A stretch of 56,941 nt of DNA from Ktedonobacterales bacterium (GTDB lineage: Bacteria > Chloroflexota > Ktedonobacteria > Ktedonobacterales > Ktedonobacteraceae), in contig DAIDJF010000036.1 of NCBI GenBank assembly GCA_027451525.1, forward strand, positions 1-56,941. The letters are read 5' to 3'. Below, one piece after another: positions 25,066 to 34,782 of this stretch. Position numbers and translations under genes: made by a program. The notes below the pieces were generated by a model. That model was given only the letters and a program-made list of their open reading frames with translations, did not search any database and was not told where the DNA came from. The stretch's first letter is position 1. The number at the start of each line of letters is the position of its first letter.

Positions 25066-27489
25066 TTATACAGCGAAAATGAAGACCGTAGCATTGACTG
25101 CTCCGACTGCAATCCCGCTCGTGCTCCACGCGATAGAGGTTAAACCCGTTGCGGTAGTATTGGTGGTAACCGCTCCTGTGGCAATGGTCCAGATGCGGAG
25201 TTTCTCATCCATTGAGGCGGTAGCCAGGCGCGTACTGCCTGTTGGTTCCCATGCCACACCGCTGACTGCATCCCCGTGTACCAGTGAGGAGTGAATCTTG
25301 CCGGTTTGGGGAATAAGCACATGTGCTTGATGGTCTTCACCACCCGATGCCAGGAGCGTGCTATCATGCGACCATGCCAGGGCGAGCACTGGTCCTCTAT
25401 GGGCCTGATAGAAGGCAATACGACGCGCATCTCCAACGCGAAAGATCTGGATTTCACCAGCGTTATTGCCAATGGCTAGATAGTTTCTGTCCGGTGATAA
25501 GGCGAGACTGCGCACAATAAGGCGACCAAACAGAACCCTTGTTTCTTTGCTGCTGAGTAGTAGGTCGTGAATGCCTGCCCCCAATGTGCCTGCAAGAATG
25601 CTGTTGAGATTGGTGGCCCAGACCAGTGTACTGACAGGTTCACCCAGGCGCGAAAAAAGGTCCAGGCGTCTGCCATCAGTTCCCCATACCTGGACAGTAT
25701 CATCGCGTCCACCAGAGGCCAGCAGATTGCTGGTGGGACTCCAAGCCACCGTGAGTACAGGCTCACTATGCTTCGCGTAAATTAACGTAGTCTGCTTGTT
25801 GCTCATTGCCCAGAGACGGACAGTATGGTCATTGCTCGTTGATGCCAGTCGTGTACCATCAGGCGACCATGCGACGCTTGTGACTATGCTCTTGTGGCCT
25901 GAGAGCACAATGGGCTGGGCAGGCTGGCTCGCTACGGGTGGATGCGACTGCGAGGTGATGTAGATGCCTGCGCCGACACCGAGAACAGCGACAGCAGTAC
26001 CGCCAATGAGCCAACCTAAGAGGGTACGTCGTTTTAGCTTATCTGGTGCTGACGGCGCATTGCCTGCGGGTGAGATGCTATTCACTGCTAGGGGGGCATA
26101 AGGTGCTTGTATGGATGCAACTTCTGCTGGTGGAAGTTGCGGCAAAAATGGTTGTGAAAATTGCGCCTGCAGCGTTGCTTCATTCGCGAATGCCTGCCAC
26201 GATTGTTGTTGCGCTCCTGGTAATTGCGATGGCGGTGTAGGTGTAGGCGCGTAGACTGTAGGTGGTATGGGGATACTGGTTGGCGTAGGTGTTGGCGGCA
26301 AGAATGGTTGGACATTGGGCTGTTCTGCCCTACCAGTATCTACCCACATGCTTTGTGGTGTATTGCTTTTGGCATTGTTTGGTTCAGATGGTGTTGGAAG
26401 TGGATGAACGGATGCTTGTTGTCCGCTCTGCGGCGTGAGTTGTTGTGGGGGCAGGTAGGCACTAAGGCGGTTGCGTGTATCTTGTTGTGTCGTTCCTTGT
26501 GGCAGAATAAGAGGTGGTATGATACTACGTTTCTCTTCGTACATGCGTTGCCTAAATTCATCCGCAAAGGTGAGTATCGAGGGATAGCGTTGTTTGGGCT
26601 TTTTGGCAAGCGCACGCGCAAGCACGCTCTCGATTCCATTAGAGAGTGTAGGAACAAGTGTGCGGATTGGCGCGGGTTCAGCGTTGAGATGACGATTCAT
26701 TAATTGTAATGCGTCGCCCTCAAACGGTGGTCGCCCCGCGAGAAAGTAGTAGATCATGACCGCCAGCGCGTATTGGTCGCTCTCTGGCACTGCCGTCCCA
26801 TCAAACTGTTCAGGGGCCATGTAAATTGGTGTGCCAAAAATGCTGCTGGTTGCTGACTGTGAGGTGAAAGATTTGGCAAGCCCAAAATCAGAGAGCAGCA
26901 GAAAAACACTGGTTGTACCCGGTTGTACCGTGCTGGGGTCAAAGCGCATGAGAAAATTAGCCGGTTTGACATCACGGTGGACGATACCTCGCTCATGGGC
27001 ATAGTTGAGTGCGGATGCGGCCTGATATAGATACTCCCCGGCTTCCTCGATCTGCATCGGCCAAGGCTTGGGCAAGTTCGCGGGAAGGCGTGGCGCAATG
27101 CGCAGAGACTCGTTGGAAAGCAGGCCAGAGCGTCGGCGTAGCCAATCCCAGAGAGAACCTTCGGGACGGTACTGCATGACCATATAGGCGCGTTTCCCGC
27201 TTATCGTCTCCTCTTCTCCATAGCGATACAGCGGCAGGATATGCAAATGATCCAGGCTGGCAACCGCGCGTGCCTCTTGTCGAAAACGGTCGGCTGCGCG
27301 CGGCGTACTTGAGCCGTTAGGATAGTCTGCATCCTCGCTATGTACCACTTTGATGGCAACTTGTTGTCCAATGGCTTCATCTTCCGCCAGATAGACGGTT
27401 CCCATGCCGCCGTTGCCAATCACGCGTATTAATTTATAACCACCAAGAAACGTGCCGATAAGCGTATCCACAACAGCTGTTTCTCCCAA
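25066..27489 (-). CDS. Membrane Ser/Thr protein kinase with extracytoplasmic WD40 repeats
   Basis: PknB-type receptor kinase, 807 residues. The kinase domain (about 15-290) has the glycine loop IGNGGMGTVYLAED, the VAIKVV lysine, catalytic HRDVKPANFL (about 170), DFGLAKSF and the APE-like MAPEQFDG. A Pro/Gln/Thr-rich linker (about 335-480) and a membrane helix (about 490-512) lead to a WD40 region (about 525-807) with repeats such as SVAWSPDGTRLASTSNDHTVRLW. The start is uncertain: TTG at 27489 has no ribosome site, whereas GTG at 27471 has GGGAG 11 bases upstream. It may phosphorylate the FHA protein's partners; the outside propeller could sense envelope proteins. Confidence 0.93.
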   Translation of the reverse strand: MGETAVVDTLIGTFLGGYKLIRVIGNGGMGTVYLAEDEAIGQQVAIKVVHSEDADYPNGSSTPRAADRFRQEARAVASLDHLHILPLYRYGEEETISGKRAYMVMQYRPEGSLWDWLRRRSGLLSNESLRIAPRLPANLPKPWPMQIEEAGEYLYQAASALNYAHERGIVHRDVKPANFLMRFDPSTVQPGTTSVFLLLSDFGLAKSFTSQSATSSIFGTPIYMAPEQFDGTAVPESDQYALAVMIYYFLAGRPPFEGDALQLMNRHLNAEPAPIRTLVPTLSNGIESVLARALAKKPKQRYPSILTFADEFRQRMYEEKRSIIPPLILPQGTTQQDTRNRLSAYLPPQQLTPQSGQQASVHPLPTPSEPNNAKSNTPQSMWVDTGRAEQPNVQPFLPPTPTPTSIPIPPTVYAPTPTPPSQLPGAQQQSWQAFANEATLQAQFSQPFLPQLPPAEVASIQAPYAPLAVNSISPAGNAPSAPDKLKRRTLLGWLIGGTAVAVLGVGAGIYITSQSHPPVASQPAQPIVLSGHKSIVTSVAWSPDGTRLASTSNDHTVRLWAMSNKQTTLIYAKHSEPVLTVAWSPTSNLLASGGRDDTVQVWGTDGRRLDLFSRLGEPVSTLVWATNLNSILAGTLGAGIHDLLLSSKETRVLFGRLIVRSLALSPDRNYLAIGNNAGEIQIFRVGDARRIAFYQAHRGPVLALAWSHDSTLLASGGEDHQAHVLIPQTGKIHSSLVHGDAVSGVAWEPTGSTRLATASMDEKLRIWTIATGAVTTNTTATGLTSIAWSTSGIAVGAVNATVFIFAV

Positions 27490-27667
27490 TACTTGTATGA
27501 TTGCTTGTGTCTATTCCATTTTGATGAATGACATGGATGTAATTCGTCAGAATACGATACTAACTCATCATAACATGCTCAGAAACTCCTGTCTATCCAC
27601 TCTTAGCTTGAAATCTAAATAGCTATAAAATTTGATAAATATTTGAGAATTGACTTGAGTGGAAATC

Positions 27668-27707
27668 AGAAGAACCCGCCAGTATAGCATTGATGGCAGG
27701 TTCTTCT
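27668..27707 (-). terminator. Hairpin after the Yip1-like gene
   Basis: 14-bp inverted repeat with one mismatch (27668-27681 with 27694-27707), just past the end of the minus-strand Yip1-like gene. No T run follows on that strand, so its efficiency is uncertain. The 234-base gap up to the kinase start otherwise shows nothing recognisable. Confidence 0.5.
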
Positions 27708-27723
27708 GTTACGCTACAAGGGC

Positions 27724-28440
27724 TTAATGAATATTGTGCACGGCGGAGATGATGTATTGGGCGAGTGCAAATGTGAGACCACAAGCAACTAACGCACCAA
27801 CAATGTATGGAATGAGAACGACGGCGCTTGCTTTCCCGCGTGTCATCGTGTGAACGCCCGCAATCGCCGCAATATTGAGCAGGATGCTGTAGATCAATAG
27901 CGCGACTGCGATGACTGGATCAAGAACGATGCGGAGCGTGAGGCTGGCAATAAAGACGAGCACTGTGCTGATAATACTATGCAAGATAAGTAAGGGTGCC
28001 TGATAAAGTAGTGCGGTATAGGCTTGTGAGAGAAAGCTTCCCTCACCGCGAAAGGCTTTGGCGAGCAGGTATTGAATGCCAACGCCAATGAAGAACAAGA
28101 TCGGGACGATAATTACCTGAATCAGCGTTGCGGCTAGCGATGTTCCAACTGCGATAGAAGCAACCGCATCATACAGAGCCTGGGACCCTGTCAGTGTACC
28201 AACTGTTGTTGAACGATGAAGACCACGTAAAAGACCAAGTACAGCGGAAATGACAATGATGAGCAATAGTTGTATCCAGACGATAGCCCAGCTCCCACGT
28301 TGCCGTTCTTTGGCAAAGGTCTCTGGAACAGGCATAAAGAGTGCCTTGCTATAGAGTAGTGGCAGCTCAACAATTGCCAGGATAAGAGGACGGCCCTGTG
28401 TTTCCTGTCCTTCGTAGACAGATGGGTTCTGATTTGCCAT
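27724..28440 (-). CDS. Yip1-domain membrane protein
   Basis: Integral membrane protein of 238 residues with a short polar N-terminus and about five hydrophobic segments (near 60-80, 105-130, 145-170, 178-200, 212-236). The layout and the LLLIVVISAVLGLL / GVHTMTRGK features fit the bacterial Yip1 family. Function unknown; some bacterial relatives affect membrane traffic-like or lipid processes, which cannot be judged here. ATG at 28440 is chosen because AAAGGAG lies 6 bases upstream; the frame continues to 28482 without a ribosome site. Confidence 0.75.
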   Translation of the reverse strand: MANQNPSVYEGQETQGRPLILAIVELPLLYSKALFMPVPETFAKERQRGSWAIVWIQLLLIIVISAVLGLLRGLHRSTTVGTLTGSQALYDAVASIAVGTSLAATLIQVIIVPILFFIGVGIQYLLAKAFRGEGSFLSQAYTALLYQAPLLILHSIISTVLVFIASLTLRIVLDPVIAVALLIYSILLNIAAIAGVHTMTRGKASAVVLIPYIVGALVACGLTFALAQYIISAVHNIH

Positions 28441-28749
28441 CGAAACGCTCCTTTCGATTACCATAAACACCAAGAGGATCATAGAATGCCTACTTCAGAA
28501 TAGCACACAGCGTTATGCTGTGTCTATAACGGATAGAAATCCCATCAATATAATATTGATGAGTAAATTATGTATCTATTTAAGATCGTATATGCTGGTT
28601 TTTTGGGCTAGATTTCGTTCTGCTAAATGCCTGCTTTTTGTATTACGAGAACTTAAAAACTTGCAAGTACGACATGGCGTTGCATATAATGGTTTCGGAC
28701 AATTTTGCGTGTTCAATGTAGCTGCTTTTATGAAACAAAGGAGTTTCAC
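28441..28749. other. Divergent intergenic region, Yip1-like / hpd
   Basis: 309 AT-rich bases with no gene. The plus-strand side carries a good promoter and a palindrome, listed separately. No clear minus-strand promoter is seen. Confidence 0.5.
28659..28690 (+). promoter_or_regulatory. Promoter with palindrome at the -35, tyrosine catabolic genes
   Basis: TTGCAA (28661-28666), 18-base spacer and perfect TATAAT (28685-28690). The -35 is embedded in a 10-bp perfect palindrome ACTTGCAAGT (28659-28668), a natural place for a repressor or activator. Confidence 0.6.
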
Positions 28750-29853
28750 ATGTCCGAACAAGACTTTATGCCAATTCAGAATTTCGACTATCTGGAGTTC
28801 TATGTTGGCGATGCAATGCAATCCGCCTATTACTTCAGCAACGCCTGGGGCTTTATTCCTATTGCCTATGCAGGCTTAGAGACAGGCATTCGTGATAAAA
28901 CGAGCTACGTCTTGGAGCAAGGCAATGTGCGCTTGCTGATTACATCTTCACTCCTTCCTGACAGTCCCATTGCCGAGCATGTCAAACTGCATGGCGATGG
29001 CATCAAAGTTGTTGCCTTTCGTGTTGAGAATGCTGAGCAAGCTTATCGTGAAGCGACAAAACGCGGCGCGCAGGGCGTTGCGGAGCCTATGACCTTCAAG
29101 GATGATAATGGAAGCGTCAAACTGGCTTCGATTGCCGTCTATGGTGAGACAATCCATACCTTTGTAGAGCGTCACAACTACCACGGCGCGTTTCTTCCTG
29201 GCTATCGCTCTCTTGCGAGCAATCTGCCACGCCGCGCCCGTCCCGCTGGCCTTGCGTCAATTGACCATATTGTTGGCAACGTTGAACTGGGCAAGATGAA
29301 CGAGTGGGTGACATTCTATGAGCGCGTGATGGGTTTTACTCAACTGATTCACTTCGATGATCGTGCTATAAGTACGGAATACTCTGCTTTGATGTCTAAA
29401 GTCATGCAGAATGGTAGTGGACGTATTAAACTGCCGATTAATGAACCCGCTCCCGGCAAGAAGAAATCGCAGATCGAGGAGTATCTCGATTTCTATTGTG
29501 GTCCTGGTGTACAGCATATTGCCCTGAATACGGATGATATCGTAGCGACGGTGCGCAATTTGAATGAGCGCGGCGTCGAGTTTCTGCGCACGCCCGCCAC
29601 TTATTATGCCGATGTGCTTGAGCGCGTCGGATATATTGATGAGGATATCAAGCAGCTAGAAGAATTGAGCATCCTGATCGATCACGACGAGGATGGCTAT
29701 CTGCTGCAAATCTTCTCCAAGCCGGTTGTCAGTCGTCCCACTGTGTTCTTCGAGGTGATTGAGCGCAAAGGGGCGCGTGGCTTTGGCGAGGGCAATTTTA
29801 AGGCTCTCTTCGAGGCTTTGGAGCGTGAGCAGGCATTACGAGGCAATTTATAA
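28750..29853 (+). CDS. hpd: 4-Hydroxyphenylpyruvate dioxygenase
   Basis: Non-haem Fe(II) dioxygenase that converts 4-hydroxyphenylpyruvate to homogentisate in tyrosine breakdown. The 367-residue, two-domain vicinal-oxygen-chelate protein has the expected metal ligands: His in SIDHIVGNV (about 173), His in GVQHIALNT (about 256) and Glu in VFFEVIERKG (about 335). The C-terminal GFGEGNFKALFEALE is diagnostic for HPPD. AAAGGAG lies 6 bases before ATG 28750; the frame extends to 28705 without one. First gene of a tyrosine catabolic operon; its TAA overlaps the next start (TAATGA). Confidence 0.96.
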   Translation: MSEQDFMPIQNFDYLEFYVGDAMQSAYYFSNAWGFIPIAYAGLETGIRDKTSYVLEQGNVRLLITSSLLPDSPIAEHVKLHGDGIKVVAFRVENAEQAYREATKRGAQGVAEPMTFKDDNGSVKLASIAVYGETIHTFVERHNYHGAFLPGYRSLASNLPRRARPAGLASIDHIVGNVELGKMNEWVTFYERVMGFTQLIHFDDRAISTEYSALMSKVMQNGSGRIKLPINEPAPGKKKSQIEEYLDFYCGPGVQHIALNTDDIVATVRNLNERGVEFLRTPATYYADVLERVGYIDEDIKQLEELSILIDHDEDGYLLQIFSKPVVSRPTVFFEVIERKGARGFGEGNFKALFEALEREQALRGNL

Positions 29854-30842
29854 TGAAGCTGGCAACAATTCGTACCGATGAGGGTGTAACCTCTGCGGCT
29901 GTTGTACACGGGGAGCGTTTCGTTACGCTCCCTTATCCCTCGCTTCTGGAACTCTTGCGCGATCCTGACTGGCAAAGCAAGGCGCGTGAGACGCTGTCTC
30001 CTACGCAACTGGGCGAGGCATACATTCCTATTGCGACGGGTGGTTTCCCGGCTGTTCCACCTGAACTACCCGTGACGGTAGAGGCATTGCATGCAATCGC
30101 GGGCAGAGAGTACCTTGCTACTGAGGTCTCGCTGCTTGCGCCGCTGCCAGAGCCGCCCTCTATGCGCGATTTCTACGCTTTTGAGCAGCATGTGAAGAGT
30201 GGACGCTCGAAGCGCGGATTGGATATGATCCCTGAATGGTATGAGATTCCGACCTTTTACTTTACCAACACGAGCGAAATATACGGGTATGAGCAGGATG
30301 TTCCCTATCCTGTTGGTAGCAACGAATTGGATATCGAACTAGAGATTGCCTGTGTGATTGGACGCGCTGGCAAGGATATTCCCGTGGAAGAGGCCGCAAG
30401 CTATATCGCTGGCTACACGATTATGAATGATTGGAGCGCGCGCGATTTCCAGCGCAAGGACATGAAGCTCAGTCTTGGTCCTGGCAAAGGCAAGGATTTC
30501 GCTACCTCGCTTGGTCCCTGGCTGGTCACGCCCGACGAGTTGGCGACACGGCGCACGGGAGAGGGAGCCAGTGAGCGGTACGATATGACGATGCTGGCGT
30601 CTGTCAATGGGCAGGAGATTTCACGCGGCAACTTCAATCAGATTTATTACAGCTTTCCACAGATGATCGCGTGGGCCTCGCGCAACGCACGTCTGCGTCC
30701 TGGCGATGTGCTTGGTTCTGGCACGGTTGGCACTGGCTGCCTGCTCGAACTGGGAACAGAGGTACATCCCTGGTTTCAGCGCGGCGATGTGATCGAACTG
30801 GAAATTGAAGGTATTGGGATATTGCGCAATAAGATCGTGTAG
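29853..30842 (+). CDS. Fumarylacetoacetate hydrolase family protein
   Basis: Probable last enzyme of tyrosine breakdown, splitting fumarylacetoacetate to fumarate and acetoacetate. The 329-residue length is that of the short bacterial FAH type. The metal-binding ELDIELEIACVIG (about 152-164) carries the acidic ligands, and NDWSARDFQRKDMKLSLGPGKGKDF is the conserved FAH-fold segment. It starts inside the hpd stop codon, so translation is coupled. Its place between hpd and hmgA supports true FAH activity, although the superfamily also includes hydratases and decarboxylases. No maleylacetoacetate isomerase gene is present nearby. Confidence 0.9.
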   Translation: MKLATIRTDEGVTSAAVVHGERFVTLPYPSLLELLRDPDWQSKARETLSPTQLGEAYIPIATGGFPAVPPELPVTVEALHAIAGREYLATEVSLLAPLPEPPSMRDFYAFEQHVKSGRSKRGLDMIPEWYEIPTFYFTNTSEIYGYEQDVPYPVGSNELDIELEIACVIGRAGKDIPVEEAASYIAGYTIMNDWSARDFQRKDMKLSLGPGKGKDFATSLGPWLVTPDELATRRTGEGASERYDMTMLASVNGQEISRGNFNQIYYSFPQMIAWASRNARLRPGDVLGSGTVGTGCLLELGTEVHPWFQRGDVIELEIEGIGILRNKIV

Positions 30843-30875
30843 TATGCGTTATGTTGTGAATGAGGAGAAATGCAC

Positions 30876-32036
30876 ATGCCTGCTTATCATCGGCTGGGCG
30901 AGATACCGCCCAAACGCCATACGCAATTTCGTAAGCCGGATGGCTCGCTCTACGCGGAGGAAGTATTCGGCACGGAAGGTTTTTCAGGTAACTATTCCAT
31001 TCTTTATTATTACTATCCGCCAACCCGTGTGACAAAGATCGAAAAATATGCCGACGTGCGCAACGAGGAATGGGACCCCGGCGTACAGCGTCACCTGCAT
31101 CTCAAGACCAATCCCTTGCCAGAAAGCGGTGACGCGATCTTTGGACGGCAGGTTTTGATGTTTAACAAGGATGTGGCAATCGGCGTGGCGCGCCCACGTG
31201 AGCAGATGAACTACTTCTATCGCAATGGCGAGTGCGATGAGGTGTACTTTATTCATGATGGGCACGGCGTTGTGGAGACCAATTTTGGTCTTTTGCCCTA
31301 TCATGAAGGCGATTACATCATTATTCCACGTGGCACAACCTATCGTTTCCAGCTTGCCAGCGATAGCGTAAATAACCGCTTCCTGACGATAGAGGCGCAT
31401 GGCACGATTGAGCCGCCCAATCGCTATCTCAACAAAAATGGGCAATTGTTGGAACATGCTCCGTATTGTGAGCGCGATATTCGCCGTCCCGAAGAACTGG
31501 CGACGCATACCGAGCGCGGTGCGTTTGAGGTGCGTCTCAAAGTGGGCGAGCGCGTGACAAGCTACTGGTACGATTATCATCCCTGTAATGTCGTCGGCTG
31601 GGATGGCTACGAGTATCCCTGGATTTTCAACATCGCCGATTTCGAGCCAATTACCGGACGTGTTCATCAACCGCCTCCTGTGCATCAGACTTTCCAGGGA
31701 CCGAACTTCGTGGTCTGTTCATTTGTGCCGCGCAAGCTCGACTATCATCCTCTCTCCATTTCCGTCCCTTATAATCACAGCAACATCGATAGTGACGAGA
31801 TGATCTACTACGTCAATGGCAATTTCGGCAGTCGGCGTGGTATCGAACGCTCGTCTATCACGCTGCATCCGCGTGGCATTCCACATGGCCCACAACCAGG
31901 GGTAGTCGAAAAAAGCCTGGGAGCGGAACGCACAGAGGAACTGGCCGTCATGGTCGATACCTTTTATCCGCTCAAATTGACCGCCGCTGCTCACCAGTGT
32001 GATGATGCCGCTTATCCTATGAGTTGGATTGATTAG
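30876..32036 (+). CDS. hmgA: Homogentisate 1,2-dioxygenase
   Basis: Fe(II) dioxygenase that opens the ring of homogentisate to maleylacetoacetate. The 386-residue cupin protein is shorter than the roughly 430-residue proteobacterial type. Metal ligands are visible in YNHSNIDSDEMIYYVNG (His about 301, Glu about 307) and GIPHGPQ (His about 337). HDGHGVVETNFGLLPYHEGDYIIIPRGTTYRF is the N-terminal cupin part. ATG 30876 is preferred over ATG 30870 because GAGGAG is then 8 bases away. It completes the ring-cleavage part of the tyrosine operon with hpd and the FAH gene. Confidence 0.95.
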   Translation: MPAYHRLGEIPPKRHTQFRKPDGSLYAEEVFGTEGFSGNYSILYYYYPPTRVTKIEKYADVRNEEWDPGVQRHLHLKTNPLPESGDAIFGRQVLMFNKDVAIGVARPREQMNYFYRNGECDEVYFIHDGHGVVETNFGLLPYHEGDYIIIPRGTTYRFQLASDSVNNRFLTIEAHGTIEPPNRYLNKNGQLLEHAPYCERDIRRPEELATHTERGAFEVRLKVGERVTSYWYDYHPCNVVGWDGYEYPWIFNIADFEPITGRVHQPPPVHQTFQGPNFVVCSFVPRKLDYHPLSISVPYNHSNIDSDEMIYYVNGNFGSRRGIERSSITLHPRGIPHGPQPGVVEKSLGAERTEELAVMVDTFYPLKLTAAAHQCDDAAYPMSWID

Positions 32037-32127
32037 TTATATTGCCTGTTCTGTTTGTATTGTCACGAGTACATCAATGGCGATGTTTGCGAAAGCCTTA
32101 TTGCGATGAAGAAAGGCAGAGTGACCA

Positions 32128-33294
32128 ATGGAATCACGTATCGTCAAATTTTATGAAACCACGCTACGCGATGGAGAGCAGACTCCTGGCATCAATTACT
32201 TTCCTGAAGAGAAGCTTGCGATTGCGCAAGCACTGGCAGCAATGGGCTTTGATACGCTTGACTGCGGTTTTCCTGTCTCGTCCCCTGGTGAATTTGAAGC
32301 CGTGCGCCTGATCGCGTCGAAGGTCGAGAATGCTGAAATCTGCGCAATTGCCCGTGCGCATCCTAACGATATCATTTGCGCGTGGGATGCTGTGAAGATC
32401 GCTAACCGTTCCGCTATTCAACCGTTTATCAGCGTCTCCCCGCTGCATCGGCAGGTCAAGCTTGGCAAAACGCGGCAAGAGGTGCTGGAAATGGCGCGTT
32501 CTGCCGTTGCGCTGGCTCGCACATTGACGGAAAATGTAGATTTTGCCCTTGAAGATACCACGCGCACCGAGTATGATTTTATTCTCGAAGTGTGCGCGGT
32601 GCTGCTAAAAGAGGGCGTGCGCTTTGTGACGCTCTGCGATACGGTTGGTGTTGCCTTGCCCTGGGAATTTGGGCAACTGGTCGCGGATGTCAAACGCGAG
32701 TTTCCCACTATTCGCATCTCGGCCCATTGTCACGATGATCTGGGTCTGGCGGTTGCCAATGCCCTTGAGGGCTTGCGCAATGGTGCGGAACGCGTTGATA
32801 CCTGTATCAATGGTTTGGGCGAGCGTGCGGGCAATGCCGCGACCGAGGATGTTGTGATGGCAGTGCGCACCCGTTCGGCGGATATGGGCCTGGATGTGCG
32901 CGTGGATACCACCAAACTTGTACCAACGAGCAAGCTTGTCGCGCAGCTCTCTGGCATGGAACCACAATGGACCAAATCGATTATTGGGCGTAATGCCTTC
33001 GCGCATGGCGGCGGCATCCATCAAGACGGCGTGTTAAAGGATGCGCGTACCTATGAGATTATGACGCCTGAGTCGGTTGGTCTGACCGCTGCTGATCGCC
33101 GTATGCATGTTGGCAAGCTTTCCGGGCGTGCGGCCCTTGCCGCGCAGATGCGCGAATTGGGCTACGAACTGGAGCAGGAGCAGGTCAACCGCGCTTTCGA
33201 TATGGCGAAATTGCTGCTGGGCAAGAAACGCGAACTGGAAGAAATGGACCTGCGCTATATCGCGAAGTGTGTAATCAACAAGACTGTGGTATAA
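32128..33294 (+). CDS. leuA: 2-Isopropylmalate synthase-type enzyme lacking the regulatory domain
   Basis: Claisen-type condensing enzyme of the DRE-TIM family that joins acetyl-CoA to a 2-oxoacid, most likely 2-oxoisovalerate in leucine synthesis. The 388-residue protein has TTLRDGEQTPG (11-21), the metal-binding SAHCHDDLGLAVAN (about 198) and the LeuA-type HGGGIHQDGVLKDARTYEIMTPESVGL. It stops just after the linker region, so the LeuA C-terminal leucine-binding domain of about 120 residues is absent. Only 81 bases separate it from leuC, so the domain is not merely frameshifted off. Homocitrate or citramalate synthase are alternatives, but adjacent leuC and leuD favour LeuA. The ribosome site AAAGG is weak and distant. 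Confidence 0.85.
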   Translation: MESRIVKFYETTLRDGEQTPGINYFPEEKLAIAQALAAMGFDTLDCGFPVSSPGEFEAVRLIASKVENAEICAIARAHPNDIICAWDAVKIANRSAIQPFISVSPLHRQVKLGKTRQEVLEMARSAVALARTLTENVDFALEDTTRTEYDFILEVCAVLLKEGVRFVTLCDTVGVALPWEFGQLVADVKREFPTIRISAHCHDDLGLAVANALEGLRNGAERVDTCINGLGERAGNAATEDVVMAVRTRSADMGLDVRVDTTKLVPTSKLVAQLSGMEPQWTKSIIGRNAFAHGGGIHQDGVLKDARTYEIMTPESVGLTAADRRMHVGKLSGRAALAAQMRELGYELEQEQVNRAFDMAKLLLGKKRELEEMDLRYIAKCVINKTVV

Positions 33295-33312
33295 CATAAA
33301 GTAACACATTTT

Positions 33313-33338
33313 ACCGGAAAGAGTCTTCTCTTTCCGGT
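33313..33338 (+). promoter_or_regulatory. Hairpin in the leuA-leuC gap
   Basis: Perfect 11-bp stem ACCGGAAAGAG/CTCTTTCCGGT (33313-33323 with 33328-33338), 4-base loop, no T run. It may modulate expression or stabilise mRNA rather than terminate; the leuC ribosome site lies 25 bases further on. Confidence 0.5.
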
Positions 33339-33375
33339 CAGGGGAACATTCTATCTTTCACTTAGGAGTCTTTTT

Positions 33376-34782
33376 ATGCCAAAAACCATGTTTGACAAAA
33401 TCTGGGAGCAGCATGTGGTGCGTGATATCCCTGGCGAAGCGACCATTTTATATATTGATCGCCACCTCGTCCATGAAGTCACATCGCCGCAAGCGTTCGC
33501 GGGCTTGCGTCTGGCCCAGCGTTCGGTGCGTCGTCCAGATGCTACTATTGCCGTACTGGACCACAACGTTCCTACCATGGCGGGTCGCAAGATGCTTGAT
33601 GTTGTCGATAAGGATAGTGCCCTGTGTATCACAACGATGGAGCAGAATGCACACGATTTCCATCTCAACTACTTCTTTGATATGCATGATGCGCGCCAGG
33701 GTATTGTGCATATCATCGGACCAGAACAGGGCATTACGCTTCCTGGCATGACGGTCGTCTGCGGTGATTCCCACACCTCCACGCACGGAGCCTTTGGCGT
33801 TTTTGCGATTGGCATCGGCACGAGCGAGGTTGAACACGTGCTGGCAACGCAGTGTATCTTGCAGAATAAGCCGAAAACCATGAATATCCGCGTTGAGGGC
33901 AAGCTGGCTCCCGGTGTCACTGCGAAAGATGTTGCTCTCGCGGTCATCGGTAAATTGGGCACAGGTGTGGGCACGGGCCACGTCATCGAGTTTAGCGGCT
34001 CCGCCGTGCGCAGTCTCTCGATGGAGGGACGTATGACGCTCTGCAATATGGCAATTGAGGCGGGCGCGCGTGCTGGCATGGTCGCTCCTGATGAGACTAC
34101 CTTTGCCTATATCAAGGGCCGTCCCTATGCGCCCAAAGGCGAGATGTTTGAGCAGGCTGTGGCAGCCTGGAAACAGCTTGCCAGCGATGCCGATGCAACC
34201 TTCGATGCCGTACATGAGGTCAATATCGAGGGCCTGGGACCCCAGGTAACGTGGGGAAATAATCCCGGCATGGTCACGGACGTTGCTGGTGTAGTACCAG
34301 ACCCCGCGCAAGAGAGCGACCCGTTGAAACGGCAGTCATATGAACGCGCGCTGAAATATATGGGATTACAAGCGGGCCAGAAGATTTCCGAGATCAAGGT
34401 GGATACCGTATTTATCGGTTCTTGCACAAATTCGCGTCTGGAAGATCTGCGTATGGCGGCCCAGTATGCGAAGGGCAAACGTGTCGCTCCCGGCGTGCGC
34501 GCGCTCGTCGTGCCTGGCTCAACGCAGGTGCGGCGCATGGCAGAAGAAGAAGGTCTGGCTGATATCTTCCGCGAGGCCGGTTTTGAGTGGCGCGAGGCGG
34601 GATGCAGCATGTGTATCGCTATGAATGGAGATCGTCTCTCCGAAGGTGAACGCTGCGCCTCAACTAGCAACCGCAATTTTGAGGGTCGCCAGGGACGGGG
34701 TGGGCGCACCCATCTGGTCAGTCCCGCTATGGCTGCCGCCGCCGCTGTCGCTGGACATTTTGTCGATATTCGGAACGTATAG
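33376..34782 (+). CDS. leuC: 3-Isopropylmalate dehydratase large subunit
   Basis: Aconitase-family subunit carrying the 4Fe-4S cluster that isomerises 2- to 3-isopropylmalate with LeuD. 468 residues, full length for the bacterial (E. coli-type) form. The start [14 protein letters not shown] and [22 protein letters not shown] segment match this type. Cluster ligands are Cys in GSCTNSR (about 350) and the pair in [11 protein letters not shown] (about 410 and 413). AGGAG precedes the ATG. Directly followed by leuD. LeuB is not in the window, so the pathway needs genes elsewhere. Confidence 0.96.
   Translation: MPKTMFDKIWEQHVVRDIPGEATILYIDRHLVHEVTSPQAFAGLRLAQRSVRRPDATIAVLDHNVPTMAGRKMLDVVDKDSALCITTMEQNAHDFHLNYFFDMHDARQGIVHIIGPEQGITLPGMTVVCGDSHTSTHGAFGVFAIGIGTSEVEHVLATQCILQNKPKTMNIRVEGKLAPGVTAKDVALAVIGKLGTGVGTGHVIEFSGSAVRSLSMEGRMTLCNMAIEAGARAGMVAPDETTFAYIKGRPYAPKGEMFEQAVAAWKQLASDADATFDAVHEVNIEGLGPQVTWGNNPGMVTDVAGVVPDPAQESDPLKRQSYERALKYMGLQAGQKISEIKVDTVFIGSCTNSRLEDLRMAAQYAKGKRVAPGVRALVVPGSTQVRRMAEEEGLADIFREAGFEWREAGCSMCIAMNGDRLSEGERCASTSNRNFEGRQGRGGRTHLVSPAMAAAAAVAGHFVDIRNV

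Noticed and set aside
33448..34311. 287-codon minus-strand frame inside leuC
   Set aside because: Long only because it mirrors leuC codon bias; leuC itself is unmistakable.
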